DNA of 64,000 nucleotides from Pseudomonas alloputida (GTDB lineage Bacteria > Pseudomonadota > Gammaproteobacteria > Pseudomonadales > Pseudomonadaceae), in the NCBI RefSeq assembly GCF_021283545.2, contig NZ_CP128540.1:1275501-1339500 (forward strand). The letters run 5' to 3'. The stretch's first letter is position 1. Each line of letters opens with the position of its first letter. The notes beneath the pieces are model-generated. The model made no database searches. It was not told the origin of the DNA and saw only the letters and a list, made by a program, of their open reading frames with translations. This document shows, piece by piece, positions 44,317 to 54,771 of the stretch. The position numbers and the translations under genes are program-made.

Positions 44317-45618
44317 ATGGGTCAGAATAAGCAGGTAGCGGGATTTGATATTGAATATCGAGTACCTTTTCCGATTCCCGAGGCCACCAATAAAAGTACG
44401 CTGGTTCTCCCCGTTGGAGGTAAGCGATATTTGCTGGATGGCCTTGGTAAAACGATTATGGTAGGGCGTGTAAAGCATGATGGTACAGCAGATTTGACGT
44501 TTGGTTTGCGAGGTTTCAGCTCCCATAATATTTCTGACTTTACGGATGCTTTTCCGCGCGCTGCAGGGTTGATTCCTCAACCTGACGGAGGCGTAATCGC
44601 TGGTTTGTATAATGCATCGGAGCTGGGCTTGGTCCGCTTCAAGCTCAATGGTGAGGTCGATATGTCGTTTGGGCAGGCCGGCACGGTCTTCCACAAAGTT
44701 GAAAAGATGAGTGCAAGTTCAGCGGGGCGTGGAAGAAACAATGACGGTCGTCAGGATTCTGTTTTTTCGTCGGCAGTGCTGGGCGCATTGACACCCGCCA
44801 AGGACGGCAACTTTTACGGGGTTCTGGGTAACCGCTTTGCAGGTGATTTCTCGTTGCTGCGCTGTTTAGCAAACGGAGCGCTGGATGCTGAGTTCAATGG
44901 CACTGGCATTGTTAGCGTTAAGCATCCGACTTTGGACACAGACGCCCCCGCCGTTATCGCTTCTGCAGACGGGGGCGCAGTGGTAGTTGGCACACTGGGC
45001 GACCTGTCGGTTGGGATGCGCGGATTTTTCTGTCGGTACAAGGCCGATGGCTCGCTGGACAAGACGTTCGGTGAGGAAGGTTATTCGATTTTCGATTCTG
45101 TATCTGCAGGTATCCCTCATCCAGAGCTGAGTCAAATGGAGCTTGCTCACGTGGCGATCATGGCGGACGGCGGATACGTCGCGTGTGGTTACCTGACAGC
45201 ACGTGATCCCTGGCGCTTCTATGGGATGGTGGTACGCATAGATTCAACCGGCCGGCCGGAGCAGTCTTTCAACGGCGGTAAACCGTTGCTCTTTGAGCTG
45301 CCTGATGGCGTTGAGGTTGACTTCCTTTGGGGCGGGATTGCTGAAATGGCCGATGGCAAGGTGGCCGTGGCGGGAGGTGCAGTGACGCGCAATGCAGGTT
45401 ATCAGCGGCAGGTGCTGCTGGTTCGATATGATTCCAAAGGGGTACTTGATCCTACATTTGGCGAGCAGGGCTGGAGGATACTCGCACCTTTTGGAGATGC
45501 GGTCACATATCTACAGGGCCTGCAGGTCGATTTAGAGCAAAAAATCTTGGTTTCTGGCGATAGTGGTCCCAATAACAATTTAAGTTCTATGAAGGGGTTT
45601 GCGGCGCAGCTTGACTAG
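44317..45618 (+). CDS. delta-60 repeat (DPTFG-type) protein
   Basis: 433 residues built of about six to seven repeats of 50-60 residues. Each repeat carries a variant of the delta-60 signature (L-D-x-T-F-G-x-x-G): ADLTFGLRGF, VDMSFGQAGTV, LDAEFNGTGIV, LDKTFGEEGYS, PEQSFNGGKPL, LDPTFGEQGWR. The fold is expected to be a beta-propeller-like solenoid. There is no signal peptide or lipobox, so location is unclear. GC content and codon use are lower than in neighbours, suggesting later arrival. Function is unknown. Start ATG 44317 with AGAGG ten bases upstream. Confidence 0.82.
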   Translation: MGQNKQVAGFDIEYRVPFPIPEATNKSTLVLPVGGKRYLLDGLGKTIMVGRVKHDGTADLTFGLRGFSSHNISDFTDAFPRAAGLIPQPDGGVIAGLYNASELGLVRFKLNGEVDMSFGQAGTVFHKVEKMSASSAGRGRNNDGRQDSVFSSAVLGALTPAKDGNFYGVLGNRFAGDFSLLRCLANGALDAEFNGTGIVSVKHPTLDTDAPAVIASADGGAVVVGTLGDLSVGMRGFFCRYKADGSLDKTFGEEGYSIFDSVSAGIPHPELSQMELAHVAIMADGGYVACGYLTARDPWRFYGMVVRIDSTGRPEQSFNGGKPLLFELPDGVEVDFLWGGIAEMADGKVAVAGGAVTRNAGYQRQVLLVRYDSKGVLDPTFGEQGWRILAPFGDAVTYLQGLQVDLEQKILVSGDSGPNNNLSSMKGFAAQLD

Positions 45619-45637
45619 CGTGGTACCGAGACCGACG

Positions 45638-45677
45638 ACCTCAATGCTTGGTAGCATCGGCTACAGAACATTGAGGT
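45638..45677. other. two-tier perfect hairpin between convergent genes
   Basis: Outer arms ACCTCAATG (45638-45646) and CATTGAGGT (45669-45677) pair perfectly over nine bases. Inner arms GTAGC (45651-45655) and GCTAC (45660-45664) pair over five, with loop ATCG and a symmetric 4x4 internal loop. No T run follows, so it is not a standard intrinsic terminator. A second, simpler inverted repeat (ACAGGC/GCCTGT) lies at about 45690-45711. Confidence 0.6.
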
Positions 45678-45739
45678 GTCGGGCAACGTGACAGGCGCAA
45701 TGGAGAGCCTGTTGGTTGTCTCCTTTCTACGTTAAATAC

Positions 45740-46441
<702 letters not shown>

Positions 46442-47209
46442 TTACGCTTCCCCCAGGTAGGCTTTGATCACATCAGGGTTGTCGCGGATCTGTTCCGGCG
46501 TGCCATGGGCCAGGGGGGTGCCCTGGTTGATCACCACGATATGGTCGGAAATGCTCATCACCAGTTTCATGTCGTGCTCGATCAGCAGCACGGTGACGTT
46601 GTGCGACTCACGCAGGTAGGCGATCAGAGCCTTGAGGTCTTCGGTTTCCTTCGGGTTCAGGCCGGCTGCCGGTTCATCGAGCATGATGATGCGTGGCTGG
46701 GTCATCATGCAGCGGGCAATTTCGAGGCGGCGTTGCTGCCCGTAGGCGAGGGTGCCGGCCGTACGGTTGGCGAACTCGGTCAGGTTGACCTTCTCCAGCC
46801 AGTACTGCGCGCGTTCCATGGCCTCCTTCTCGCTGCGGCGGAAGCTCGGGGTCTTGAACAGGCCGGCGAAGAAGTTGGTGTTGAGGTGGCGGTGCTGGGC
46901 GATCAGCAGGTTTTCCAGTGCGGTCATTTCCTTGAACAGCCGCACGTTCTGGAAGGTCCGCACCACGCCCTTGCGGGCGATCTGGTGGCCGGCCAGGCCC
47001 TGAATCGGCTGGCCATCGAGCAGGATGGTGCCGCCGCTGGGCTTGTAGAAGCCGGTCAGGCAGTTGAACACGGTGGTCTTGCCGGCGCCGTTCGGGCCGA
47101 TCAATGCCACCACCTGTTTTTCTTTGACGGTCAGGGCCACGCCGTTGACCGCCAACAAGCCGCCGAAGCGCATGCTCAGGCCGCTGACTTGCAGAATTTC
47201 GCGGCTCAT
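46442..47209 (-). CDS. livG: branched-chain amino acid ABC transporter ATP-binding protein LivG
   Basis: 255 residues. Walker A is [16 protein letters not shown], the signature [15 protein letters not shown] and Walker [16 protein letters not shown], followed by [11 protein letters not shown] with the switch His. The LAYGQQ form of the signature is the LivG hallmark. It pairs with LivF as the ATPase heterodimer. Its start overlaps the livM stop by four bases. Confidence 0.97.
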   Translation of the reverse strand: MSREILQVSGLSMRFGGLLAVNGVALTVKEKQVVALIGPNGAGKTTVFNCLTGFYKPSGGTILLDGQPIQGLAGHQIARKGVVRTFQNVRLFKEMTALENLLIAQHRHLNTNFFAGLFKTPSFRRSEKEAMERAQYWLEKVNLTEFANRTAGTLAYGQQRRLEIARCMMTQPRIIMLDEPAAGLNPKETEDLKALIAYLRESHNVTVLLIEHDMKLVMSISDHIVVINQGTPLAHGTPEQIRDNPDVIKAYLGEA

Positions 47210-48462
47210 CGACGCAGCTCCATGTGTGGACGTTGCATAGGCAGCAGGCCTTGCGGACGCCAGATCATCATCAACACCATCAGCGCACCGAACATCAGCA
47301 TGCGGTATTCGCTGAACTCACGCATCAGCTCAGGCAGCAGGATCATCACGATGGCCGCGAGAATCACGCCCAGTTGTGAACCCATGCCACCCAGCACGAC
47401 GATGGCGAGGATGATCGCCGACTCGATGAAGGTGAACGACTCCGGCGTCACCAGGCCTTGGCGCGCGGCGAAGAAGCTGCCGGCGAAGCCGGCGAAGCAG
47501 GCACCCAGGGTGAATGCCGAGAGCTTGATCACGGTCGGGTTCAGGCCCAGAGCACGGCAGGCGATCTCGTCTTCACGCAGGGCTTCCCAGGCACGGCCGA
47601 TCGGCATGCGCAGCAGGCGGTTGATCACGAACAACGCCAGCAGGGCCAGCAGCAGGGCCACCAGATACAGGAAGATGACCTTGTTGATCGAGTTGTATTG
47701 CAGCCCGAAGAACTCGTGGAAGGTCTGCATGCCCTCGGCCGCACGGCGTTCGAAGGTCAGGCCGAAGAACTCCGGCTTGGGGATGTTGCTGATGCCGTTG
47801 GGGCCGCCGGTCCAGTCGGTGAGGTTACGCAGGAACAGGCGGATGATCTCACCGAAACCGAGGGTCACGATCGCCAGGTAGTCACCACGCAGGCGCAACA
47901 CCGGGAAGCCGAGCAGGAAGCCGAACGTGGCAGCCATCAGGCCGGCAATCGGCAGGCACACCCAGAAGCTCCAGCCCAGGTAATGCGAGAGCATGGCGTA
48001 GCTGTAGGCACCGACGGCATAGAAGCCCACGTAGCCGAGGTCGAGCAGGCCCGCCAGACCGACCACGATATTCAGGCCCAGGCCCAGCAACACGTAGATC
48101 AGGATCAGCGTGGCAATGTCGACCGCACCACGAGAGCCGAAGAACGGCCATACCAGTGCCACCACGATCAACCCGATGATGACATAGCGCTGGGTCTTGG
48201 GCAGGGTGAGGTAGTTGCTGACTGCCGGGGGGATCAGCTTGCGATCCGATCGGCGGCCCATCACCGAACTCCACTGCTTGTCGAACAGCACGCGCAGGAA
48301 CATCAGCACGGAACACACGGCGATGATGCTGATGGTGAACGAGCCCTGACTGTGCACGACCAGGCTGATGCCGTCGATGCTCAGTTTCAGGCCCAGTACC
48401 GGGAAGGCCACGGCCCAGACCAGCAAGGCGCTGAAGAACGCCTGTTTGAGATTTCTGTTCAT
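47206..48462 (-). CDS. livM: branched-chain amino acid ABC transporter permease LivM
   Basis: 418 residues, about ten membrane helices. An N-terminal extension of about 100 residues (two helices) precedes the conserved permease core, as in Pseudomonas BraE/Liv[28 protein letters not shown] and [18 protein letters not shown], the cytoplasmic loop that contacts the ATPases, are diagnostic. It forms the membrane channel with LivH. Start ATG 48462 overlaps the livH stop by four bases. Confidence 0.96.
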   Translation of the reverse strand: MNRNLKQAFFSALLVWAVAFPVLGLKLSIDGISLVVHSQGSFTISIIAVCSVLMFLRVLFDKQWSSVMGRRSDRKLIPPAVSNYLTLPKTQRYVIIGLIVVALVWPFFGSRGAVDIATLILIYVLLGLGLNIVVGLAGLLDLGYVGFYAVGAYSYAMLSHYLGWSFWVCLPIAGLMAATFGFLLGFPVLRLRGDYLAIVTLGFGEIIRLFLRNLTDWTGGPNGISNIPKPEFFGLTFERRAAEGMQTFHEFFGLQYNSINKVIFLYLVALLLALLALFVINRLLRMPIGRAWEALREDEIACRALGLNPTVIKLSAFTLGACFAGFAGSFFAARQGLVTPESFTFIESAIILAIVVLGGMGSQLGVILAAIVMILLPELMREFSEYRMLMFGALMVLMMIWRPQGLLPMQRPHMELRR

Positions 48463-49382
48463 ACTTTTTCAACCTCCGGGCGGCCCAGAATGCCGGTCGG
48501 CCGGAATAGCAGGACAAGAACCAACAAGCCGAATGCCACCACGTCCTTGTACTGGTCGCCGAAGATATCGGCACCGAACGCTTCGGCCACGCCCAGCACC
48601 AGCCCGCCGAGCATGGCGCCCGGGATGCTGCCGATGCCACCCAGTACCGCCGCGGTGAAAGCCTTCAGGCCCACCAGGAAACCGGCGTTGGGGTTGATCA
48701 CCCCGTACTGCATGCTCAGCAGCACGGCCGCCACGGCAGCCAGGGCGGCACCGATGACGAAGGTGAGGGCGATGATGTTGTTGGTGTTGATGCCCAGCAG
48801 GTTGGCCATCTTGATGTCCTCGGCGCAGGCGCGGCAGGCGCGGCCTAGGCGGGAACGAGAGATGAACAGGGTGAGCAGGGTCATGGCCACCAGGGTGACG
48901 ACGAACACCAGGATTTGCATGTAGCTGATCAGTACTTCTTCAGCACCGCCTGGCCCGAAGGAGAAACTCCCGGGGATCAGGTTGGGGATGGACTTGTCCT
49001 TGGAGTCCTGCGAAAGCAAGACCGTGTTCTGCAGGAAGATCGACATGCCGATGGCAGAAATCAGCGGGATCAGACGGTTGCTGTTGCGCAGGGGGCGGTA
49101 GGCAACCCGTTCGATACTGTAGCCATAGGCACTGGTGACGAAGATCGTCGCGACGAAGGCGACGGTCATCAGGATCGGCAGCGAATGGATACCCATCATG
49201 GCCAGGCCCGCCAGGGCGATGAAGGCCACGTAGGAACCGATCATGTACACCTCGCCGTGGGCGAAGTTGATCATGCCAATGATGCCGTACACCATCGTGT
49301 AGCCGATGGCGATCAAGGCATAGGTGCTGCCGATGGTCAATCCATTAACCAGTTGTTGGAAGAAATGGTAGATCTCAGGCAT
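48459..49382 (-). CDS. livH: branched-chain amino acid ABC transporter permease LivH
   Basis: 307 residues, eight membrane helices. [21 protein letters not shown] and [14 protein letters not shown] are the LivH signature, and [20 protein letters not shown] is the ATPase-contact loop. [22 protein letters not shown] is typical near the C-terminus. It forms the permease with LivM. A 185-base gap with a hairpin separates it from the binding-protein gene upstream, so its expression may be lower than that of the binding protein. Confidence 0.97.
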   Translation of the reverse strand: MPEIYHFFQQLVNGLTIGSTYALIAIGYTMVYGIIGMINFAHGEVYMIGSYVAFIALAGLAMMGIHSLPILMTVAFVATIFVTSAYGYSIERVAYRPLRNSNRLIPLISAIGMSIFLQNTVLLSQDSKDKSIPNLIPGSFSFGPGGAEEVLISYMQILVFVVTLVAMTLLTLFISRSRLGRACRACAEDIKMANLLGINTNNIIALTFVIGAALAAVAAVLLSMQYGVINPNAGFLVGLKAFTAAVLGGIGSIPGAMLGGLVLGVAEAFGADIFGDQYKDVVAFGLLVLVLLFRPTGILGRPEVEKV

Positions 49383-49511
49383 TACAGCGCTCCTAAAAAC
49401 CTGATTTGCATTTCACTGGCAGGGGTACGGCCAGGAAACCGCGGGTGACGGTTTTAAGATTTTCAGGTGAGCCGGCCCCCGGATCGCGGGGATCGGGCCC
49501 ATGAACCTCAT

Positions 49512-49542
49512 AAAACGAAGCCCACTGCTCGCACAGTGGGCT
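49512..49542 (-). terminator. partial terminator/attenuating hairpin between braC and livH
   Basis: On the minus strand AGCCCACTG (49542-49534) pairs with CAGTGGGCT (49527-49519), then TCGTTTTA follows. Placed 26 bases after the binding-protein stop, it can let only part of the transcription continue into the permease genes, and it can protect the upstream mRNA. Confidence 0.75.
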
Positions 49543-49567
49543 CGTAGGTCAGCTATTAGTCACGCAG

Positions 49568-50683
49568 TTACTGAGGGGAGACTTCGGTTTTCGGCTTGCC
49601 GAAGTGCCATTCGTAGACCACGAACTTGAAGTCTTTCAGGTCGCCTTTGTCGTCGAACGACAGGTCGCCGGTCGGGGTCTTGAAGGTGCCTTTGTGGATG
49701 GCCTCGGCCACCTTGTCGGTATCATCGGAACCGGCTTTCTTGATGCCTTGAGCGATCAGCTCGACAGCCGAGTAGGCAGGGAATACGAACGGGCCGCTTG
49801 GGTCCTTGCCGTCAGCCTTGATGGCGTCGACGATCTTCTTGTTCGCCGGGTCCGCGTCGAACGACTTCGGCAGGGTGACCAGCAGGCCTTCGGAGGCGTT
49901 CTGGGCGATCTGCGAAATGGAGTCGTTACCCACGCCTTCCGGACCCATGAACTTGGCTTTCAGGCCTTTTTCCTGAGCCTGGCGCAGGATCAGGCCCAGC
50001 TCTGGGTGGTAGCCGCCGTAGTAGACGAAGTCGACGTTGTTCTGCTTGAGCTTCTGGATGATCGAGGAGAAGTCCTTGTCACCCGCGTTCAGGCCTTCGA
50101 ACACGGCAACCTTGGTGCCTTTGCTTTCCAGGGTCTGCTTGACGGCGGTGGCGATGCCTTCACCGTACTGCTGCTTGTCGTGCAGGACGGCAACGACCTT
50201 CGGCTTGACGTGGTCGGCGATGTAGTTGCCGGCAGCCGGGCCCTGGGCGCTGTCCAGGCCGATGGTGCGGAAAATCAGCTTGTAGCCACGGGCGGTGATT
50301 TCCGGTGAGGTGGCGGCCGGGGTGATCATGATCACGCCTTCGTCCTCGTAGATGTCGGACGCTGGCTGGGTGGAGCTGGAGCACAGGTGGCCGACCACGA
50401 ACTTGACGCCGTCGTTGACCACTTTGTTGGCGACTGCCACGGCCTGTTTAGGGTCGCAGGCGTCGTCGTATTCCTTGGCTTCGAGCATCTTGCCATCCAC
50501 GCCGCCCGCGGCGTTGATATCCTTGATGGCTTGCTTGGCGCCGATGAACTGCATGTCGCCGTACTGGGTCACGGGACCCGTCTTGGGACCGGCGATGCCG
50601 ATCTTGATGGTATCGGCGGCAAACGAATGGCTGGCTACCCCGGCCAGTACCATTGCGGCGAACAGCTTGGAAATCTTGATCAT
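49568..50683 (-). CDS. braC: branched-chain amino acid periplasmic binding protein
   Basis: 371 residues. The signal peptide (MIKISKLFAAMVLAGVASHS, cut near SFAA) leads into the Leu/Ile/Val-binding fold: ADTIKIGIAGPKTGPVTQYG, AKEYDDACDPKQAVAVANKV, VVGHLCSSSTQPASDIYED with the ligand-binding Ser/Thr and the Cys pair of BraC. It delivers the amino acid to LivHM. It is the first gene of the operon on the minus strand. A 359-base region upstream carries the promoter. Confidence 0.96.
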   Translation of the reverse strand: MIKISKLFAAMVLAGVASHSFAADTIKIGIAGPKTGPVTQYGDMQFIGAKQAIKDINAAGGVDGKMLEAKEYDDACDPKQAVAVANKVVNDGVKFVVGHLCSSSTQPASDIYEDEGVIMITPAATSPEITARGYKLIFRTIGLDSAQGPAAGNYIADHVKPKVVAVLHDKQQYGEGIATAVKQTLESKGTKVAVFEGLNAGDKDFSSIIQKLKQNNVDFVYYGGYHPELGLILRQAQEKGLKAKFMGPEGVGNDSISQIAQNASEGLLVTLPKSFDADPANKKIVDAIKADGKDPSGPFVFPAYSAVELIAQGIKKAGSDDTDKVAEAIHKGTFKTPTGDLSFDDKGDLKDFKFVVYEWHFGKPKTEVSPQ

Positions 50684-51042
50684 AGTGCTCCACTCATTCT
50701 GTTGTAATTCTTATAGTCCTGGCGGCCAGGGCTACAGACCGGGCGGGATTTGCGGCGTGGCCATGCCAACGCGCTAGCCCACCTTCCCCCGGAACATGTC
50801 CCGGAACTGTACCGGTACAGTGTAGAGCGCTGTTCGAGCGCTTGAAAAGCGGTCGAAAAGTGCGTCTTTCCTGCGTTGTCGCTTGATCGACAGAAAGATA
50901 CAGAAAGGCGCCATCAAACTGCCTGCATCTGCGACCCCGTCCCACAACTTCGGGGCCAATCGACCAAATTACATATTTGAAACCGGGTTTTTCTGCAAAA
51001 ATGCCGGCCTTTTTATTGACCGATTTTTTGCGGATACCACCC
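50684..51042. other. braC/DUF2288 divergent intergenic region
   Basis: 359 bases between divergent genes with no supported gene. The stretch contains the palindrome at 50806-50821, a second inverted repeat GAGCGC-TGTTC-GAGCGC at about 50825-50840, and an AT-rich part at about 50960-51030 next to the DUF2288 start. Promoters for both sides must lie here. Confidence 0.5.
50806..50821. promoter_or_regulatory. perfect 16-base palindrome, candidate operator
   Basis: ACTGTACCGGTACAGT reads the same on both strands. It lies 122 bases upstream of the braC start codon. Palindromes of this size and form are typical binding sites of GntR- or MarR-type dimers. The regulator is not identified. It is not the LexA2 form known in P. 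putida, because only two bases separate the GTAC words. Confidence 0.55.
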
Positions 51043-51354
51043 ATGACTGATCAAACAAGCACCCTCTATGCCAAATTGCTTGGCGAGACGGCAATCATCG
51101 AGTGGAAAGCGTTGGAGCGTTTTTGGGCCAAGGGTGACCTGATTTGGGTCGACCCCAACCTTGACCTGATCGCCGTTGCCGAGGCGATGGCCGAGAATCG
51201 CAGCGAGATCTTCGCCAAGTGGCGTAGTGATGGCACTGTTGGGCCGGTGTCGGCCGAGCAGGCATTGGACCTGCAAAGCCGCGACCCAGAGATCTGGGCG
51301 GTGGTGGTTTCACCGTTCATCGTGATTCAGGTGAAGGGCCAGGAAGAGGCGTGA
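51043..51354 (+). CDS. DUF2288 family protein
   Basis: 103 residues. TLYAKLLGETAIIEWKALERFWAKG and VDPNLDLIAVAEAMAENRSE match the DUF2288 family of small soluble proteins. The C-terminal WAVVVSPFIVIQVK is also typical. ATG 51043 is used because it gives the family start; the frame opens 22 codons earlier in the intergenic region. Function unknown. Confidence 0.85.
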   Translation: MTDQTSTLYAKLLGETAIIEWKALERFWAKGDLIWVDPNLDLIAVAEAMAENRSEIFAKWRSDGTVGPVSAEQALDLQSRDPEIWAVVVSPFIVIQVKGQEEA

Positions 51355-51546
51355 TCTTTTTTAGTGCGCAAAATTACGCATCAGCGCCGTTTTGGTGCTT
51401 GAAAGCAATCAAGACGGGTAGAGGGAAGTAACAATTCGGCGTGGCGGTAACAGTTTACGGGATGCGTAATGTGGCCACCGTTCTGCCAGTCGCCACCGGG
51501 ACCGTCGCCAGCCTGGGAAATGTTCGAATCAGTCAGGAGTTTATCG

Positions 51547-52434
51547 ATGAGCACTGCACTACCTTCGCTTGGATTCGCCGGCATTGGCCTGATGGGCCTG
51601 CCCATGTGCCGCCGCCTGCTGGCAGCGGGTTATCCGCTGACGGTATGGAACCGCAGCCCGGACAAGTGCGCCGCACTGGTCGCTGCTGGCGCGCGCCTGG
51701 CCAGCAGCCCGGCCGAATTGTGCCGTGACAGCGACATGGTGCTACTGTGCCTGGCCGACACGGCGGTGGTGCGTGAAGTGGTGTTCGGCGAGCAAGGCAT
51801 TGCCCAGGGCGGGCGCAGCGGCCAGTTGCTGATCGATTTCTCCAGCCTGGAACCCACCGCCACCCGTGAAATGGCTGCCGAACTGGCCGCACTGTGCGGC
51901 ATGGCCTGGCTGGATGCACCGGTATCTGGCGGTACCCCCGGTGCCGAGGCGGGCACGCTGGCGATCATGGTGGGCGGTGAAGCGGCCGATCTGCAGCGTG
52001 CACGCCCGGTGCTGCAGGTGCTTGGTCAGCGCGTGACGCATATGGGCGCGGTAGGCGCGGGCCAGGTGACCAAGGCTTGCAACCAGATGATCGTAGCCTG
52101 CAATGCCCTGGTAATTGCAGAAGTGGTGGCACTGGCCGAACAGTCGGGCGTGGACGCGACGCTGATCGCTGAAGCGCTGGCGGGTGGCTTCGCCGACTCC
52201 AAGCCATTGCAGATTCTTGCACCGCAAATGGCCGAGAGCCGCTTCGAGCCAATCAAGTGGCACGTACGCACGCTGCTCAAGGACCTCGATGGCGCGGTCA
52301 AGTTTTCCCGCGAGCAAGGCTCGGCGACGCCGCTCAGTGGCCTTGCCGCGCAACTGATGCGCTTGCACGGTAGCCAGGGTTACCTGCAAAAAGATCCGGC
52401 GACCCTGGTAGAGCTGTACCGCAACAAGGTGTGA
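51547..52434 (+). CDS. NAD(P)-dependent beta-hydroxyacid dehydrogenase
   Basis: 295 residues of the 3-hydroxyisobutyrate/tartronate-semialdehyde/6-phosphogluconate dehydrogenase family. The dinucleotide loop is GFAGIGLMGLPM, the substrate loop DAPVSGGTPGAEAGTLAIMV, and the catalytic Lys lies in GQVTKACNQMIV. The natural substrate is not fixed by these motifs; GLYR-type or HIBADH activity are both possible. CAGGAG lies nine bases before ATG 51547. Its last 101 bases overlap the 3' end of the convergent MHYT gene. Confidence 0.92.
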   Translation: MSTALPSLGFAGIGLMGLPMCRRLLAAGYPLTVWNRSPDKCAALVAAGARLASSPAELCRDSDMVLLCLADTAVVREVVFGEQGIAQGGRSGQLLIDFSSLEPTATREMAAELAALCGMAWLDAPVSGGTPGAEAGTLAIMVGGEAADLQRARPVLQVLGQRVTHMGAVGAGQVTKACNQMIVACNALVIAEVVALAEQSGVDATLIAEALAGGFADSKPLQILAPQMAESRFEPIKWHVRTLLKDLDGAVKFSREQGSATPLSGLAAQLMRLHGSQGYLQKDPATLVELYRNKV

Positions 52435-54598
52435 TCCGGCCATTCTGGCGCTGCAACCGCTCCAGCAGTGGGCGCAACTCGGCCAGCGGTACGGGGCGCC
52501 CCAACAGGTAGCCCTGCAGGTAGTCGCAACCATGGCTTTCGAGGAACGCCTGCTGTTCGGCGGTTTCCACGCCCTCGCTGACTACCCGCAGGTGCAGGGT
52601 ATGCGCCATGGCGATGATCGCCTGGACAATTTCCCGGTCTTTCTGGCTGCCCGGTACATCCTGCAGGAAGGTGCGGTCGATCTTCAGCACATCCAGCGGC
52701 AGGCGCTTGAGGTAAGCCAGTGACGAGTAGCCGGTACCAAAATCATCGATCGAAAGTGCCACCCCCAGAGCCCTGACGCGTTTGAGCAGGCTGACCGTGC
52801 GCTGGATATCCCCTACCAGGGCGTTCTCGGTCACCTCCAGCTCCAGGTGGCGCGGCGCAAGGCCGGCGTGGAACAGCGCCTTTTCTACTTCGTTAGGCAG
52901 TTCGTCGTGGCTGAGGGTGACTGCCGAGCAATTGACCGTGACCTGGACCTCGCCGTAGCCGTGGCGCTGCAAGTGGGCCAGGTCGGCACAGGCATGGCGC
53001 AGCACCCACAGGTCAAGGTCGATGATCAGGCCGTTGGCTTCGGCAATGCCGACAAAACGGTCGGGCCCGAGCAGGCCGTGTTGAGGATGCTGCCAGCGTA
53101 CCAGCGCTTCCAGTTTGGCCACTTGCCCGCTGCGCAGGTCGAAGATCGGCTGGTAGTGCACACACAGCCCGCGCTCTTCGAGCAGCGCCAGGCGCAGCTC
53201 TTCTTCCAGTTGCAAGGCGATCGACGCGCGAGCCTTCAGGCTGTCATTGAAGAAATTCAGGCTGTTGCGCCCGTTGTCCTTGGATTGGTAGAGGGCCAGG
53301 TCGGCATGCTTGAGCAGCTCTTCGGCTGTGCTGCCATCGTCCGGGAAGATACTTATACCGATGCTGGTGGTCATGACCATGCGCCGCCCGCCCAGGTCGA
53401 TGGGGTCTTTCATCCGTTGCATGATGCGCTGGGCCAGGTGGCGGGCTTCGTCGCGGCTGTTCAGGCTGGTGACCACACAGAACTCGTCGCCACCAAAGCG
53501 CGCAACCAGGTCGTGGTTGCGGGTAGCGGCCTTGATGTGGTTGGCGATCACCTTGAGCAGCTCGTCACCGGCGTCGTGGCCAAGGCTGTCGTTGATACGC
53601 TTGAAATGGTCGATGTCGAGGAACATGACAGCCAGGCGGTTTTCGCTGGCCTGATGTTCGACCAGGCGCTCGGCGAATACCTGGTTGAATCCACGGCGGT
53701 TGAGCAGGTTGGTCAGGGCATCATAGTGCGCCGCCTGCTGCAGCGAAGCGCGGGCCTGGTCCAGTTGGCTGAGCAGTACGCTGACCCGGCGCAGGTCGTG
53801 CTCCTTGCTTTGCAGCTTCTTGTCGGCCAGTGCGGCGCTGATGCTGGCGCCACTGATCAGCAGGGTGATGAAGCCGATGCCCAGTCCCAGTTGCAGGCTG
53901 TTGTCGCCCGACGGCAGGCGCAGTGCGGTATCGGCAGGGATGACCAAGGTCATGGCCGACATCGCGGTGAAATGAGTGGCGACGATGCCGCCGGCCATCA
54001 GCAGGCTGGCGCCGTACTTCATGGCCTGGTACAGGGTACCGCTGCCATTGCGCAAGTAGCGGGCCAGGTACAGCGCGGTCAGGGCGGTGAGCAGGGCAAT
54101 GGCGGCAGAGGCAAGTAGCAAGCCGGTTTGGTAGTACTGGCGGGCACCCGTTTCCATCGCGGCCATGCCGACAAAATGCATGAGGATGATGCCCAGGCCG
54201 ATCAGCCCTGCGCTCGGCACGAAATAGTGCGCGCGCATGTTGCTGCGTTCGAGGCTGTGCATGGCCAACCAGGCCACGCCCAGTGCGATGAGCAGTGAAA
54301 GAATGGTCAGGGATACGTCGTAGTGCACGTCCACCGGGGCCCGAAAGGCCAGCATGCTGATGAAATGCATGGCCCATATGCCGCCTGCCAGGCAGCAGGC
54401 TCCAAGCATGTTCCATTGTCGGTGGGCGGTGGGGTCGTCGCTGTGGGACTGACGCTCGGCCATGTCGAGCGTGGCGAAACAGGCCGCGCAAGCAACGAAA
54501 TAGGCGAGCAGAACCAAGAGCGGTTCATGACGGCAGTCGATGACGATGCGCCCGGTTGCGGGAAGATCGGTGAACAGTTGCAGCCCCAGCCATTCCAT
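52334..54598 (-). CDS. MHYT-GGDEF-EAL cyclic-di-GMP enzyme
   Basis: 754 residues. An N-terminal MHYT sensor with seven helices carries AMHFISM, LMHFVGM and ATHFTAM, proposed metal or gas ligands. The GGDEF domain (about 290-450) has an intact active site RFGGDEF and the inhibitory I-site RNHD five residues before it. The EAL domain (about 465-715) has KLEALVRWQ, DDFGTGYSSL and KIDRTFL, so a phosphodiesterase site is also intact. It may both make and break c-di-GMP. The reading frame ends at 52334 inside the neighbouring dehydrogenase gene; the last 33 residues, after LERLQRQNGR, look unrelated to the domain. Confidence 0.92.
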   Translation of the reverse strand: MEWLGLQLFTDLPATGRIVIDCRHEPLLVLLAYFVACAACFATLDMAERQSHSDDPTAHRQWNMLGACCLAGGIWAMHFISMLAFRAPVDVHYDVSLTILSLLIALGVAWLAMHSLERSNMRAHYFVPSAGLIGLGIILMHFVGMAAMETGARQYYQTGLLLASAAIALLTALTALYLARYLRNGSGTLYQAMKYGASLLMAGGIVATHFTAMSAMTLVIPADTALRLPSGDNSLQLGLGIGFITLLISGASISAALADKKLQSKEHDLRRVSVLLSQLDQARASLQQAAHYDALTNLLNRRGFNQVFAERLVEHQASENRLAVMFLDIDHFKRINDSLGHDAGDELLKVIANHIKAATRNHDLVARFGGDEFCVVTSLNSRDEARHLAQRIMQRMKDPIDLGGRRMVMTTSIGISIFPDDGSTAEELLKHADLALYQSKDNGRNSLNFFNDSLKARASIALQLEEELRLALLEERGLCVHYQPIFDLRSGQVAKLEALVRWQHPQHGLLGPDRFVGIAEANGLIIDLDLWVLRHACADLAHLQRHGYGEVQVTVNCSAVTLSHDELPNEVEKALFHAGLAPRHLELEVTENALVGDIQRTVSLLKRVRALGVALSIDDFGTGYSSLAYLKRLPLDVLKIDRTFLQDVPGSQKDREIVQAIIAMAHTLHLRVVSEGVETAEQQAFLESHGCDYLQGYLLGRPVPLAELRPLLERLQRQNGRITPCCGTALPGSPDLFAGNPGYRASASVARQGH

Positions 54599-54771
54599 GG
54601 AATGCCTCTTGATCGAGTCTTCACTCGTCTGCGCTACAACCCTGTGCAGACTGTCCAGAGGCAGTATAGGAAGGAGTACTTAAGCCTTCCTGACTAATGG
54701 CACAATGATTTCTACGATTTGGTTATAACTCCAATCGCAGTGAGGAATAAATTTGGGGCCCTAATGCCTTC

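Noticed and set aside
50806..50821. P. putida LexA2 box at the palindrome
   Set aside because: The known LexA2 motif has four bases between the GTAC words; here there are two.
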